Assembly (NCBI GenBank): GCA_034770075.1
Contig: JAVJAP010000109.1
Span: 1 to 64,000 of the forward strand
Length of the DNA: 64,000 nt
Reading direction: 5' to 3'
From: Aralia elata
Taxonomy: Eukaryota; Streptophyta; Magnoliopsida; Apiales; Araliaceae
Positions within the stretch are counted from its first letter, which is position 1. Each line of letters opens with the position of its first letter. Under the pieces are notes generated by a model. It saw only the letters and a list, made by a program, of their open reading frames with translations, was not told the DNA's origin and did no database searches. The position numbers and the translations under genes are program-made. Below are positions 54,599 through 64,000 of this stretch, in pieces.

Positions 54599-55765
54599 GT
54601 CAGTTTACTTTTTTTGATTTGTTTTGTTTTATCAATTTAGCTTCTTTTTTTCGTGCGATTTTATCAATTTAGCTGTTTTTTCGTGCGATTGATACTGTTT
54701 TACTGATTATTTGGTAAGTTGACTGTTAATTGGTGCCCTAATTGAGGCTTTATTGGGTAAAGTTGTTATCTTGGAGTGGATTAAGTGCGAGTTTGTTGCA
54801 TTGTTTACTGTAGAACCACAAATGATCTTGAAATGGATTGTTTGTTCCTTTTAATAAGTTAATGTGATAGGGTTTAAGGAAAATGAAAATTAAATTGGAT
54901 GATTAAATGATTTAGAGAACCTTAATGTAGAACTTTTTTCCTAATTCTGTCCCATTGATGGTTTGTGTAATTTGGGGTATGTTTTGGACTCCTCGGGGCG
55001 GGTTTATAGTACTAAGATAATATAGTGAACTAGTGGGTAATTGATTCTGTTTTTCTTGACTTGTGAATTGGCTTCCCATTTAGTTTGGATAAATTGAGTG
55101 GGTTCACGGGTTAGTGATTGAGTTATACATTTTCGTCATGCTATGTTTGTTTGCAAAAATGATAGATGAGATATGATGTTGATTAATGTACCATCGTATA
55201 TGAAATGAAAATTTTTGGTGTCATATAACTTGTTAATATATGTTTCGTAACTCTTTTTTTTATATGTAATGCTTCCTTTTCTTATTGAAGCTCAACTTTA
55301 TGGGTTCCAACTTATGTATGAGTGCCATTTTTTCTTGAAAGAAACTATTTGTAACTGTATCCCATCAACCCTATTCCTGCCCTGCCATTTTTCTAACATC
55401 TGCTATAACAATTCACATGCCGCATAGCACTGATTTGACCATATAAAAATTATATTATGAACAGTTTTGATTTTTGACCATAAATGCCTTGGCTTGCTTT
55501 TCATTATCCACCAAATGGTCCAAAACAGTTGCAAGAAAAAATTCATCAAAACCTTCTGTCTTCATCACTTCATCATAAAGATCACTTATGACTAGTTGAT
55601 CTTGAGAAAGTCACTTAATAGCATTAGCAACCACATTCCTGATTTGCTTTAAAATTTTGCAAGGCTACTTAAAAATATGGTTCATAATTTTGGGTCTGTA
55701 TTAGAGATCTCTGTATTTTATGTTCGCCTGGTATTCAATCAACAAGCTATGCACATTTCTCCACA
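54599..55765 (+). other. Intron-like stretch after the G-gamma exon
   Basis: Starts GTCAGTTTACTTTTTTTGA and is T-rich. A duplicated phrase TTTTATCAATTTAGCT occurs at 54628 and 54660. No coding similarity found. Ends near TTTCTCCACAG at 55765. Confidence 0.4.
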
Positions 55766-55859
55766 GAAAACACATCTTCAAGTTCTACTGGATGCTATGT
55801 AGATGTTGGCGAAGAACTGCAGTGTAATCGCCAAACTGAATTTTGCTAGGAACATGCAG
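55766..55859 (+). other. Exon-like block 2 in CACTA (unidentified)
   Basis: Bounded by CTCCACAG on the left and CAG/GTAAAAA on the right. One frame gives HLQVLLDAM-stop-MLAKNCSVIAKLNFARNMQ, protein-like apart from the stop. I do not recognise the protein. Exon status is inferred only from splice-site context and composition. Confidence 0.35.
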
Positions 55860-56165
55860 GTAAAAAACATAGGATACGGGTTTTGATTAATCTTGTAATA
55901 TTAATTAAAATTTGACATTCCTGATTTGTGTAAAAATTTGTACTTGAGCTATTCGTTGGAGGACGGGGTAGTACATTAGTAATTTTTCTATCATAAAATT
56001 GTTTTAGATAGAGAAAATAGATAGAAGAGAGAAGCTATTGTTTGGGTAAGCATGCTTACTTTTGTATTTTGCATTCTTGCCTGCAGTTTGACCTGGAATT
56101 TGTGGAAATAAGTTCTCTAGTTTGAGCATACGGCAGTATGAGATACTATATGTTTGAACATGCAG

Positions 56166-56265
56166 GTTTTGTCTTACTGGAGGGAAAGAAGTTCATCATG
56201 CAATAATGAGCAGTATTCAGGATCTGGCTAAAGCTTTTTCCAGCTACGACGACGAAGTTCTGGTA
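56166..56265 (+). other. Exon-like block 3 in CACTA (unidentified)
   Basis: Bounded by GAACATGCAG and TTCTG/GTAAAAG. Two frames look protein-like: GKEVHHAIMSSIQDLAKAFS and VLSYWRERSSSCNNEQYSGS. The latter is in phase with block 2. Not recognised. Could be part of the same captured transcript. Confidence 0.35.
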
Positions 56266-57191
56266 AAAGCCTGAATCATTTTGCTACATTATGAACATTT
56301 AATCAACATACGTGCAAACTTGAAGAGCCTGCTTATGTTGTATAGCCTTACATGTAAAATTGTGAATTCATGAAGTATTGTTGTCAGAGTATTCACTTTG
56401 AATTCTTAATGCAAGTTACTTTTTGCTCAGGTATGATAATGTTCCTTCAGAAATCAATAAGTTGAGGTGCAGGATACCCTGATATTGTCACACGGTAGCG
56501 TAAAAGTTTAAACAGTTCAGGTGATCAATAAAGCTGGTATTGGTTTGTTTCTAGATCTTGTCCTGAAAGTCTATTATTTATTAATTTCTAATTAGGTTAA
56601 TAGACCTGTTCATTGATTATAAATAATATAATAGCAATCAATACGAATTCATGTGTAATTAAATCTATGATGTCTGTGATTATAGCTAGCATCTTTGGGG
56701 CATATACTGTATGGAAATTTGTCGTCTCAAGAAAAGTTTTTCCACATTGACTAATAGCCTCAACTTTTCCATAATTGTTGTCCTTTCTATATAGAAATCT
56801 AAACATTGTTATTTAAGATTGTGTGATGGTATTTAAGATTGTGTGATGTTTGTGGTTGTTGAATGTGACTGAATTCTGACTTGAGGTCAACATATAATAA
56901 TAATCTACAAGTCTTGTAACAGAAAATATGATTACCACTATGCTTACTGAAATTAATTCATGAAATGGCCGATTAAGATTCCAATTTTTTCTTGTAACAG
57001 AGCAATCATATAGTCGCACTGAAGGTTCTTTTTCTATTTGGATTTGTAGCAAAAGATATTCTGCTTATGAGCAATACGGTGTACATTAGTACCACGTAGC
57101 AACTCTATTGTCTTTGATTTTGGCATTAAGTGCCTCTGGTGACCTATTTGCTTCATTTTTCTGACTTGCTATTATTTTTAAATATGTGCAG

Positions 57192-57320
57192 GAATACTGC
57201 TTCTACGACATACCTTACAATACTGGGTATCAAATTTTTGTGCTACGTTTACGGAAGACAAGTGACGAAATTATGAAGTGTACTCTCTCTATATATGTAG
57301 ATATATACTTTGATTGAAGA
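57192..57320 (+). other. Exon-like block 4 in CACTA (unidentified)
   Basis: Follows AATATGTGCAG. The frame reads EYCFYDIPYNTGYQIFVLRL RKTSDEIMK and runs to a stop at about 57318. Could be a last exon of a captured gene or part of an old transposase. No family was recognised. Confidence 0.3.
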
Positions 57321-57479
57321 ATTGTGGTAGCTTTAGATGGTTAATTGTAAAGATAATGAATGATTATGTAGTGGATGATTTTATTAAGTTAATAATATTT
57401 TAGTTTTTTGTATTTTTGCCATTATTTGCAATGGGGACATTGAGCCAGCCAGGTACACAAAAAGAATGTCAAATTTTGA

Positions 57480-58279
57480 TTTGGCAACAATATAATTCGT
57501 TACCAAAGCATTGAACAAGTTTTAATATAGCAACAATTTTTTATACATTTAGCAACAAATTTTCGTTGCTAATGGCATTAAAAATATAATATTTGGCAAC
57601 GAAAAATTAACCTAATAACAACGGAGAGGATATTGTTGCTAATACAAAAATAAAAGGTAACATTTTTTATCGTTGCAAATCATATCAACTTTCGTTGCAC
57701 ATATAAAGAAACGACAACATATAATGTCGTTGCTAATCGACGACTTTCGTTGCTATTGAAAAATAACCAGCAACAAACATTTTCGTTGTTGATTCAACAT
57801 AATGTCGTCAAATAATATAATCAGCAACGAAAAGCGTTGCTAAAATGTTTACATTCCGCAACGAAAGCAAGTTTAGGCAACAATTTTCATAATTTACTGC
57901 AACGAAAAATGTCGTTGCAAAATGGTGTCAATTGCAACGAAAATGCATGGCGTTGCAAAAAAAAAAGAGTTCATTTCGTTGCCAATTAGCAGGCTTTTGC
58001 AACGAAATGGGGTTTTTATCAACGAAATGTTAATTATTCTACAACAATACATTTTGTTGCTAAAGGATCGATGACTCTGTACGAAAGCCAAATTTCGTTG
58101 CAAAATGTATTACTTTTGCCAACGAAAAAAATACGTTCGTTACGGAACAATTAGCAACGCTCATTGCGCAACGAAAGACGCAACGACAGTAAAGTCGTTG
58201 CGAAAACCCTTTTGCAACGAAATTTGACACCTTTAGCAACGAAAATCGGTTGTTGCTGAAGCCCCATTTTTTTGTAGTG
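57480..58279 (-). repeat. Right end of CACTA: subterminal repeats and inverted repeat
   Basis: Dozens of GCAACGA/TCGTTGC words from about 57484 to 58255, then GAAGCCCCATTTTTTTGTAGTG, the inverted repeat. Mirrors the left end in word content though not base by base. The minus-strand frame 57894-58103 is repeat-derived. Confidence 0.85.
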
Positions 58280-59331
58280 GCATATCACGATGGATTTTGT
58301 GGTATGACTTCCAGCAACACAGAAAGGTTACAACGCCATATGGGTGATAGTGGATCGTCTTACAAAGTCAGCGCACTTTTTGCCAATCAAGATTAGGTAC
58401 AATCTAGATCAACTCACCAAATTGTATATCAAGGAAATAGTTTCAAGATATGGAGTGTCGATATCAACTGTATCTGATAGGGATATGCGCTTCACGTTAA
58501 ATTTTTAGAGGAGTCTTCAAGAAAGAATGGGGACACAATTAAAGTTAACCACTGCGTATCATCCACAGACTGATGGGCAAATCGAGAGAATGATTCAGAC
58601 ATTAGAAGACATGCTCAGAGCCTGTGTGATGGACTTCAAGAGAAGTTGGGAGGATCATCTTCCGTTAGTAGAGTTTGTGTATAATAACAGTTATCACGCG
58701 AGCATTGGTATGCCACCGTACGAAGCACTGTGTGAGAGAAAATGTAGAATGCCCTTATGTTGGGATGAGGTAGGTAAACGAAGACTGTTGGGGCCAGAAT
58801 TGGTGCAGCAGACCGTGGAAATCATCAAAGTAATAAGGGCTCGTCTAGTTGTAGCTCAAGATAGCCAGAAAAATATATGCGGATTTACATCACAAGAGAA
58901 GAGATTTCGAAGTGGGAAGCTTCGCGTTCTTGAAAGTATCTCCCTGAAAAGGGACGATAAGATTTGGCAAGAAAGGGAAATTGGGTCTAAGGTTTATTAG
59001 ACCGTTTGAGATTTTGAAGAAAATAGGTGAAGTGGCGTACAAGGTAGCTTTACCTCCTAAACTGGAACATATTCATAATGTGTTTCATGTGTTAGTATTA
59101 CAACCATATAAACCTGACTATAAACATGTAATCTCCTATGAGTCGATTCAAGTCGAGAGAGATTTGTCGTATGAAGAAATTCCTGTCCAAATTTTAGATA
59201 GGAAAGAGCAAACGTTAAGGAATAAGGTTATACCTTCAACTAAAGTACTTTAGAGGAATCACACGGCTGGAGAAGCTACGTGGGAGCTGGAAGAAAAGAT
59301 GAAGAGAAATTATCCGCATCTTTTTGAGTGA
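58280..59331 (+). pseudogene. Integrase core, C-terminus and chromodomain-like tail of element B
   Basis: Resumes after the CACTA: ITMDFVV-stop-LPATQKGYNA, WVIVDRLTKSAHFLPI, VSDRDMRFTLNF-stop (second catalytic Asp present). Then from 58527 MGTQLKLTTAYHPQTDGQIE and RMIQTLEDMLRACVMDF (catalytic Glu in QTLED), YHASIGMPPYEALCERKCRM. After frameshifts comes FIRPFEILKKIGEVAYKVAL PPKLEHIHNVFHV, and finally HTAGEATWELEEKMKRNYPH LFE-stop (59329). The tail resembles the shortened chromodomain of Tekay-type chromoviruses. Three catalytic acids are kept, but stops and shifts inactivate it. Confidence 0.9.
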
Positions 59332-59364
59332 CCTTATGTTTAAATTTCAAGGACGGAATTCTTA

Positions 59365-59378
59365 TAAGGGGGGGAGAA
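59365..59378 (+). other. Polypurine tract of element B
   Basis: TAAGGGGGGGAGAA just before the right LTR, preceded by TTTCAAGGACGGAATTCTTA, the same layout as at 2350-2393 and 6342-6375. Confidence 0.85.
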
Positions 59379-60562
59379 TGTAATGACCGCAGATCTTAAG
59401 CAATATTATTAAAGTTAAGAATTTAATTTTTATTATTAATTAAATTCTTTTGCGTATTAATTTAAACCGTTAAATGATTTGGGTGATTATGTGTGGTTAT
59501 ATGTTAATTGATTTAGTAGTCCATATGTGTTTATTGGATTAGTCTAGTAAATCGTTTAAACAAGCCCAATAAATTAATTGTGTATTGGAGTTGTAGATAG
59601 TTAATGATGAGGAAGAAATAAATATATTAAGTATAATAAGTTATAGTTCCCTAGAATTTATTGATAGTGGACTAGCCCAATTGGTTTATTGAACAAGCCC
59701 AATCCGAAGTAACTGGTGGTGGACTTGTAGTTTGGACTTATAAGTTATTAAATTGGCCCAACCTTGTTAAATATGGTCAACCATATGAGGAGGGTCCAAT
59801 GGATTTATTCGGTAAGCCCAATTGGGAATTGACCCAAAGGATAAGCCGAGTATAGCCTAAGCAGCAGTACACCCATTTGGATTTTTACCGTGTCATACAC
59901 TTAATCTACCTAGGCTAATGGCCTATTTACCTGCCCTGCTTAATGATTACTATGGGTATAGAGGGGGGGAAGGAGTTGGTAGTACCTTATACCTAATCTC
60001 TTTTAACCAATGGGTAAAGGTTTCTCTATAAATAGAACTCCTATTCCATTTATCAAGCTTGCTTAGATTGTTGCGTCTAATTTAGAGAGAGAAACATTGT
60101 GAGTTAAGGGATAAAAGAAAGTCCCAAAGGGACCCTTACAGTTCAGCAAACTTCCGAGTTTAGGAAGGAAGAAGAGAGTACACAGTTTACTCAAATTCTT
60201 GTTCAAGAAGGTATAACTCCATTACCTTACGTATTTTCTTTCGATTCATTTAAATTGGTTTCTTGCGAGTCGGGTTGCATGATATGCATGAGTTAAGTAT
60301 GAGGTTGTAATAAAGGAATAAAAGTTAAACTCTGTAGCCTAGGGTAGCAGAACAGAAACCTGTATGTCATACATATTGGACTAGATAATGACTTAAACTA
60401 AAATCATAAAAATGGCCTTATCCATGTTACCAAGTTAATATCGGAAGGGGCCGAAGCCGTTCCGATGAGGTTCGTCACCTTACTCCAAATGCATGTACCT
60501 TAGTAACGCGGTTAGACATTGATAGACTATACGGCATGCTTGCATGAGGTGGTCGTCACTCG
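59379..60562 (+). mobile_element. Element B right LTR, interrupted
   Basis: TGTAATGACCGCAGATCTTAA to GGTCGTCACTCG, collinear with the left LTR (16288-16844 plus 24669-25288), TATAAATAG at 60027-60035. A local insertion of about 35 bp (ATTGATAGACTATACGGCAT...) lies at about 60518-60552. At 60562 similarity stops abruptly and the minus-strand gypsy begins. The remaining roughly 1.8 kb of the LTR is not in the window. Confidence 0.85.
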
Positions 60563-61650
60563 TATCGTTTGTAATAAGCAACTTTGATGGAACTGTCTCG
60601 ATACCTTAACCCAGCGTCTATTTTTGAGACGAGAATCTTGATAATTTCGATCAAGTAATTTATTTCGCGTAGTATGGAACACCAATAACACTTAGACCCT
60701 CGTTGATGAACAAACGATAATCTTCGTACGATTATATGATGTGGTAAAATAACGCCACACATAATTATGGTTTATTGTATGATAAGTTAATGAGGAATCC
60801 CGAAGAAAAACTAAGAACAATAACTTAGAAATCATTCAAAGAACCAAAAGTAGAGAATAACTCTCAATTGTATAAAACTCAGAATAATTGTTGATCATCC
60901 TAATTACATAACCCATGTATTCTATTTATACTAATAGAATAAAACCTTAAGAAACCCTAAATCCTAAACGGAATAGAAATCCAATTGGAAATCAAATCAT
61001 ATCTAATAAATATCCTAATTACATTAGAAATCTAAAAGATATGGAAAATCTCTATAATTATGGAAGTAAATCTTATAAAATATGGAAAAACATGTTGCCT
61101 CAAAAAATGCGCTGAAAATTCTGACCCTCTGGTGCGGGGCGCGCCGACCTGAGCCTGGCAGCGACGCAAGGTGCGCTGCTCTTACTGAACCTCAAAGACT
61201 CCAGCGCGGGGCGCACCCGACCTAGTACACTTCTAGCCAGGGGTGCGCCGGACGTGCAAAATTGACAATTTTACCCGTTAAAGTCCCGAACGTGATTCTT
61301 TGTTCTTCTTTCGTTTCCTTCATAGAACTTGAATCTTTGTATGAGCTTAATGAATGAACTTAGAATCATATCCAATAATGAATGCTTTGCCACAATGCTT
61401 GAATCACTTTCCTATATTCCGCGCAATGCATGATGAATTGGTTTGCGTTGATTTGGTCTCACTAAATATATTGCATTTAGCAATCCCAAATCATATAATG
61501 TATCCTCCACTCATAGTCCTCTTTATTTGAGCTTCGATTTGAACGCTTCCACATAGATTTCAGCCCAATCAATCACGATCACTTGTTGACTCCTTTGAGC
61601 TTGAGTTGAGTAATTGACAATTGATGTGAGCCTGGTCAGGATCTCATCAT
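60563..61650 (-). mobile_element. LTR of a minus-strand gypsy element
   Basis: Lies between the break in element B LTR and the polypurine-like GAGAAGGGGAATGATGAGAT on the minus strand (about 61637-61656). A minus-strand TATAAATAG is at 60922-60930. It contains a GC island (61125-61260: GTGCGGGGCGCGCCGACCTG, GCGCGGGGCGCACCCGACC). LTR edges are not fixed; the plus strand has TGTAATAAGC at 60570 as a possible terminal. The minus-strand frame 60556-60762 is not supported. Confidence 0.6.
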
Positions 61651-61792
61651 TCCCCTTCTCTTGAAAAGAATTTGTCCTCAAATCTGACATCCCCTCCTCT
61701 TGAAAAGGATTTACCCATAAATCTAATCCTACACAAAAACAAATTAAGTAAGTAGCATCAAACGAATCATAATCTAAAATCTCAACTTGCAC
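61523..61792 (-). pseudogene. 3' end of gypsy pol with polypurine region, minus strand
   Basis: The frame carries two related phrases, LWVNPFQEEGMSDLRTNSFQ and EKGNDEIL. 'DLRTNxFQEGENDE' is the usual last stretch of pol in a group of plant gypsy elements; the purine-rich codons FQEEGND also serve as polypurine tract. The duplication of the NPFQEEG/NSFQEKG phrase is unusual. The downstream part of the frame is probably LTR sequence. Confidence 0.6.
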
Positions 61793-61959
61793 ATAAAATA
61801 TATAAACGATATCAATAATGCAAATAAGATTATGAAAAGAATCGTCATAATTTTCAATTCCTCAAAGAACATAGCAACAATGTTTGGCAATTTCGCCGAA
61901 TTAACATGAACATCTCGTATATGTTGCCTTCCAAGCGATGCTCGACATAGCATAACACA

Positions 61960-62571
61960 CTACAAACTCCTCGTAGCACAATCCGGAAACTCAAACTTTC
62001 GATCTCTTTTACTGAAGAACACATCCACAACAACTCGATGCTCTTCCTCACGTATTCCAGATACTTCCAACGTATTAACTACATCAAAACAAACTAAATA
62101 AGCAACTAAAGCTAAAATGCAATCAAAATTTATACCTAAGAAATCAAATGCATATATAGTAAAATAAAAGAAAATAAAACTATGAAAAGTCCTATATCCT
62201 CCTAGATCAAATATTAGCATGTAGAACTTTTCATGTAGCATATCCATCCATTCACGAATTCCTGGATCAAAGATGAATCTTGCGAACTCAACCATCCGTA
62301 GATACATTCTTTGACGAATTCCCGGATCAAAAAGGAATCTTATGATCTCGATCATTCGTACAAACATCCACTTCAACACACCCGGGTCAAATATCAAAAT
62401 TTGAAACTCATCACATGGCATTCTCAAACACTCTTGAATTCCTGGATTAAATACAAAATAAAACAAATCAGCATGTTCCTTTTGTCTAACCACGAAGAAA
62501 TCAAACAACTCGAAATCACATGCAAAGTCAACTAGAACCAAATCCGAAACACTTCCCTTTAGACTTTCCAT
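61960..62571 (-). pseudogene. Integrase C-terminal region with 20-aa tandem repeats, minus strand
   Basis: 203-codon frame. It begins MESLKGSVSDLVLVDFACDF. Then four tandem 20-residue units follow: FNPGIQECLRMPCDEFQILI, FDPGVLKWMFVRMIEIIRFL, FDPGIRQRMYLRMVEFARFI, FDPGIREWMDMLHEKFYMLI, then FDLGGYRTF. The unit resembles the F-x-P-G-D-x-V-W-V-H-x-R-K-E-R-F segment of plant gypsy integrase C-termini. Four in-phase copies mean a 60-bp amplification. The remainder is hydrophobic and unrecognised. No stop interrupts it. Confidence 0.6.
62262..62462 (-). repeat. 60-bp tandem repeat in integrase region
   Basis: Plus-strand anchors CCTGGATCAAAG (62261), CCCGGATCAAAA (62321), CCCGGGTCAAAT (62381) and CCTGGATTAAAT (62441) are exactly 60 bp apart; a weaker CCTAGATCAAAT lies at about 62201. 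Units are diverged, so the expansion is not recent. Confidence 0.85.
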
Positions 62572-62916
62572 ACATTCTTCGAATTGATTTACCTAACAAT
62601 CCATGCTTTTCTTCTCGATGAGTAAGAACCCATCCCGAATCTGCAAAACAAAATCAACCTTTCCCTTTCCATTGACACTAACACATTCAAAATCAAATAA
62701 TCGCATCAATGGAATCAAAAGATCACAATCAATACCACAAGACGAAAATTCAATAACATATCCAACACTACGAGAATCACAATCAAACTCAATACATGCT
62801 AAAGAATTTTCTCAAGTGTTGACAAAAATAAGAATATCATCAAAATAGAATAAAACTATTTTTCCCTGAAAAGAATGCAAAATATGATTTAATTTTAAAA
62901 CATTTAATGCATTAGT
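62572..62916 (-). pseudogene. Second RT-like fragment with FDD motif, minus strand
   Basis: Continuing past the TAA at 62917, the minus strand reads TNALNVLKLNHILHSFQGKI and VLFYFDDILIFVNT, then a TGA. This is the F-G-L-T-N-A-P...Y-F-D-D-I-L-I palm segment of gypsy RT with the catalytic pair DD intact. Upstream of it, inside the 300-codon frame, IELKSDYHRISLRYGLHKYL is the matching earlier RT motif (I-D-L-K-S-G-Y-H-Q-I). The following ENSLACIEFDCDSRSVGYVI to the start of the next frame is not recognised. Confidence 0.65.
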
Positions 62917-63819
62917 TTATCCCAACGATTTAACTAAATATTTATGTAAACCATATCTCAAACTAATCCGATGATAATCACTTTTCAATTCAATACCAAA
63001 TGATAGTAATTCTTTCCCATTCAAGACATCATTCTCAAAATCATGCAATGATAACAACTCTAATAGAATGACATTACCAAATGATAACAAATCTTGCAAT
63101 GAAGATTTCTCTACTGAAGAATCATGATCACTACCATTATCAATTAACGACATGCCTTGTAAAGATTGATTAACATCAAAACCTACTTCAACATGTGAAT
63201 GAAAAACCCTAGAATGAGTTTCATGCATGTACAAACGTTGAAAACGAGAATACCCACAATAATCACTAGAATAAATTCTACGAAGATGTGCACTTTGACA
63301 ATGAGAATTTACCAAAGGATAGTAAGAATATTGACAACGAGAATATAACGCATGCTCATAAACTAACTCAACAAATATCAAATATCCTCCATAGTTTATG
63401 ATAAAGACGATTCTACCCTCAAAATAGCCAAACACAAATTTATCCATGGAAGCATGTAAAACATGTTTTAAACAACTCATGAAAATATTAGATACATTAG
63501 TTAATCTAACAGAGATAACTATCCACCTATACAATTCACGTGTTAACAAAACTTTCCATTTATAACAATATCTCATGCTGATTTGATTAGGCATAAACAT
63601 CACATGGTCATTTTCCAACGTAGATAAAATACAAGTACTATGCAATTTATCAAGCATATTATCGAAAGAAAGAAAAGTGTATCGATATTTGTTTACCAAT
63701 TCGAAATCGACGTACAAGCTCGAAATCTCATCCACCTTAGGTACTATGATCTCATGAATAACACACGAACTCATGTCTCCATCCACTAAACCCGCCTTGA
63801 TAAAGTTGGACTCCATCAA
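62917..63819 (-). CDS. 300-codon RT-like open frame of a minus-strand gypsy
   Basis: Stop-free. Collinear with gypsy RT through its first half: SSCVIHEIIVPKVDEISSLY (usually S-P-x-x-V-P-x-x-L-V-P-K-K-D-G), YVDFELVNK, FLSFDNMLDKLHSTCIL, KWKVLLTRELYRWIVISVRL, NIFMSCLKHVLHASMDKFVF and GYFEGRIVFI at the Y-F-D-D-I-L-I site, so the catalytic pair is lost (EG). The second half is unrecognised, except the last 30 residues, which begin a second RT motif set (see 62572). Upstream of the ATG, homology continues to the window edge (PRAIIPYQLAYNIPEETTEL, one TGA at about 63835). Probably a decayed pol, but the lack of stops at this level of divergence is odd. Confidence 0.5.
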   Translation of the reverse strand: MMESNFIKAGLVDGDMSSCVIHEIIVPKVDEISSLYVDFELVNKYRYTFLSFDNMLDKLHSTCILSTLENDHVMFMPNQISMRYCYKWKVLLTRELYRWIVISVRLTNVSNIFMSCLKHVLHASMDKFVFGYFEGRIVFIINYGGYLIFVELVYEHALYSRCQYSYYPLVNSHCQSAHLRRIYSSDYCGYSRFQRLYMHETHSRVFHSHVEVGFDVNQSLQGMSLIDNGSDHDSSVEKSSLQDLLSFGNVILLELLSLHDFENDVLNGKELLSFGIELKSDYHRISLRYGLHKYLVKSLG

Positions 63820-64000
63820 CTCTCCAACTCACCTTGGTAACTCTGTCGTCTCCTCGGGAATATTATAAGCTAGCTGATATGGAATGATTGCTCGGGGTAT
63901 ATCCTCAACAACCTGTATAAGAGACAAAAGAGAACTAGACAAAGAAGAGTTAATCTTATTAGTATTCAAAAGCGTCGTCTTGTACGAATGTACAGTCATT
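63820..64000 (-). pseudogene. Upstream RT/protease-linker fragment, minus strand
   Basis: The minus strand reads LIQVVEDIPRAIIPYQLAYN IPEETTELPR, a stop, then VGEL into the 300-codon frame. It matches the segment just before RT in plant gypsy pol (I-P-N-x-P-A-Y-R-x-N-P-E-E-T-x-E). The element continues beyond the window. Confidence 0.6.

Larger units (their letters stand above)
46596..58279. mobile_element. CACTA (En/Spm-type) DNA transposon, non-autonomous
   Basis: 11,684 bp with terminal inverted repeats CACTACAAAAAAATGGGCCT... / ...GCCCCATTTTTTTGTAGTG (26 of the first 28 bases match) and a 3-bp target duplication GCA (46593-46595, 58280-58282). The host integrase reads through: WKWQH / ITMDF. 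Both ends carry dense GCAACGA/TCGTTGC subterminal repeats. No TNPD-type transposase or TNPA frame was recognised, so it needs a helper. It carries AT-rich repeats, an Ogre-family solo LTR and exon-like blocks including a G-gamma fragment at 54518. Confidence 0.9.

Overview
The window is a piece of a large, repeat-rich flowering-plant (probably eudicot) nuclear genome. Nearly everything in it is plant transposable-element sequence: Ty3/gypsy elements of Tekay/chromovirus, Athila and Ogre/Tat type, Ty1/copia, and a CACTA DNA transposon. The background is AT-rich, reading frames are broken by C-to-T/G-to-A type stops, and insertions sit inside insertions. No intact host gene was found. Many short open frames are chance or come from tandem repeats.

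Layout, left to right. 1-1157: 3' part of a chromovirus-type LTR. 1159-2322: minus-strand Athila-type LTR. 2323-8998: a non-autonomous gypsy unit with two copies of LTR family A around about 1 kb of non-coding interior. 8999-16287: a dead Ty1/copia gag-pol, split by a solo copia LTR (10400-15017) that is itself split by a minus-strand gypsy LTR (11159 to about 13.7 kb). 16288 to about 60562: one Tekay-like gypsy element ('element B') with LTRs at 16288 and 59379. Three other elements have landed in it: an Ogre/Tat-like element in its left LTR (16845-24668, TSD CCTAC), an Athila-like element in its RNase H (31186-45875, TSD GTAGT), and a CACTA transposon in its integrase (46596-58279, TSD GCA). 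The Athila element is cut in turn by a minus-strand solo LTR of family A (33781 to about 36284). The CACTA element holds a minus-strand Ogre-family solo LTR (about 48225-48813). 60563-64000: the 3' half of a strongly diverged minus-strand gypsy element that interrupts the right LTR of element B. Removing the insertions restores host reading frames at the copia, RNase H, Athila gag and integrase junctions, which confirms the order of events.

Most notable points. (i) The Ogre-like element has nearly identical LTRs (five transitions and one A indel in about 420 bp) but a scrambled, dead pol, and its 3' region is four successive tandem arrays, the last about 3.3 kb of a 69-bp unit: a satellite being born inside a retrotransposon. 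(ii) The CACTA element has no recognisable transposase but carries an exon-like block that reads as the N-terminal helix of a plant heterotrimeric G-protein gamma subunit, plus other exon-like blocks: probable gene-fragment capture. (iii) The minus-strand gypsy at the right end keeps a 300-codon open frame collinear with reverse transcriptase although the catalytic motif is lost, and has an in-frame 60-bp (20-aa) tandem amplification of an integrase C-terminal segment. (iv) LTRs of unrelated lineages carry GC-rich islands, some built from the palindromic word CGCTGCAGCG.

All family names rest on reading motifs and termini by eye. No database search was possible.
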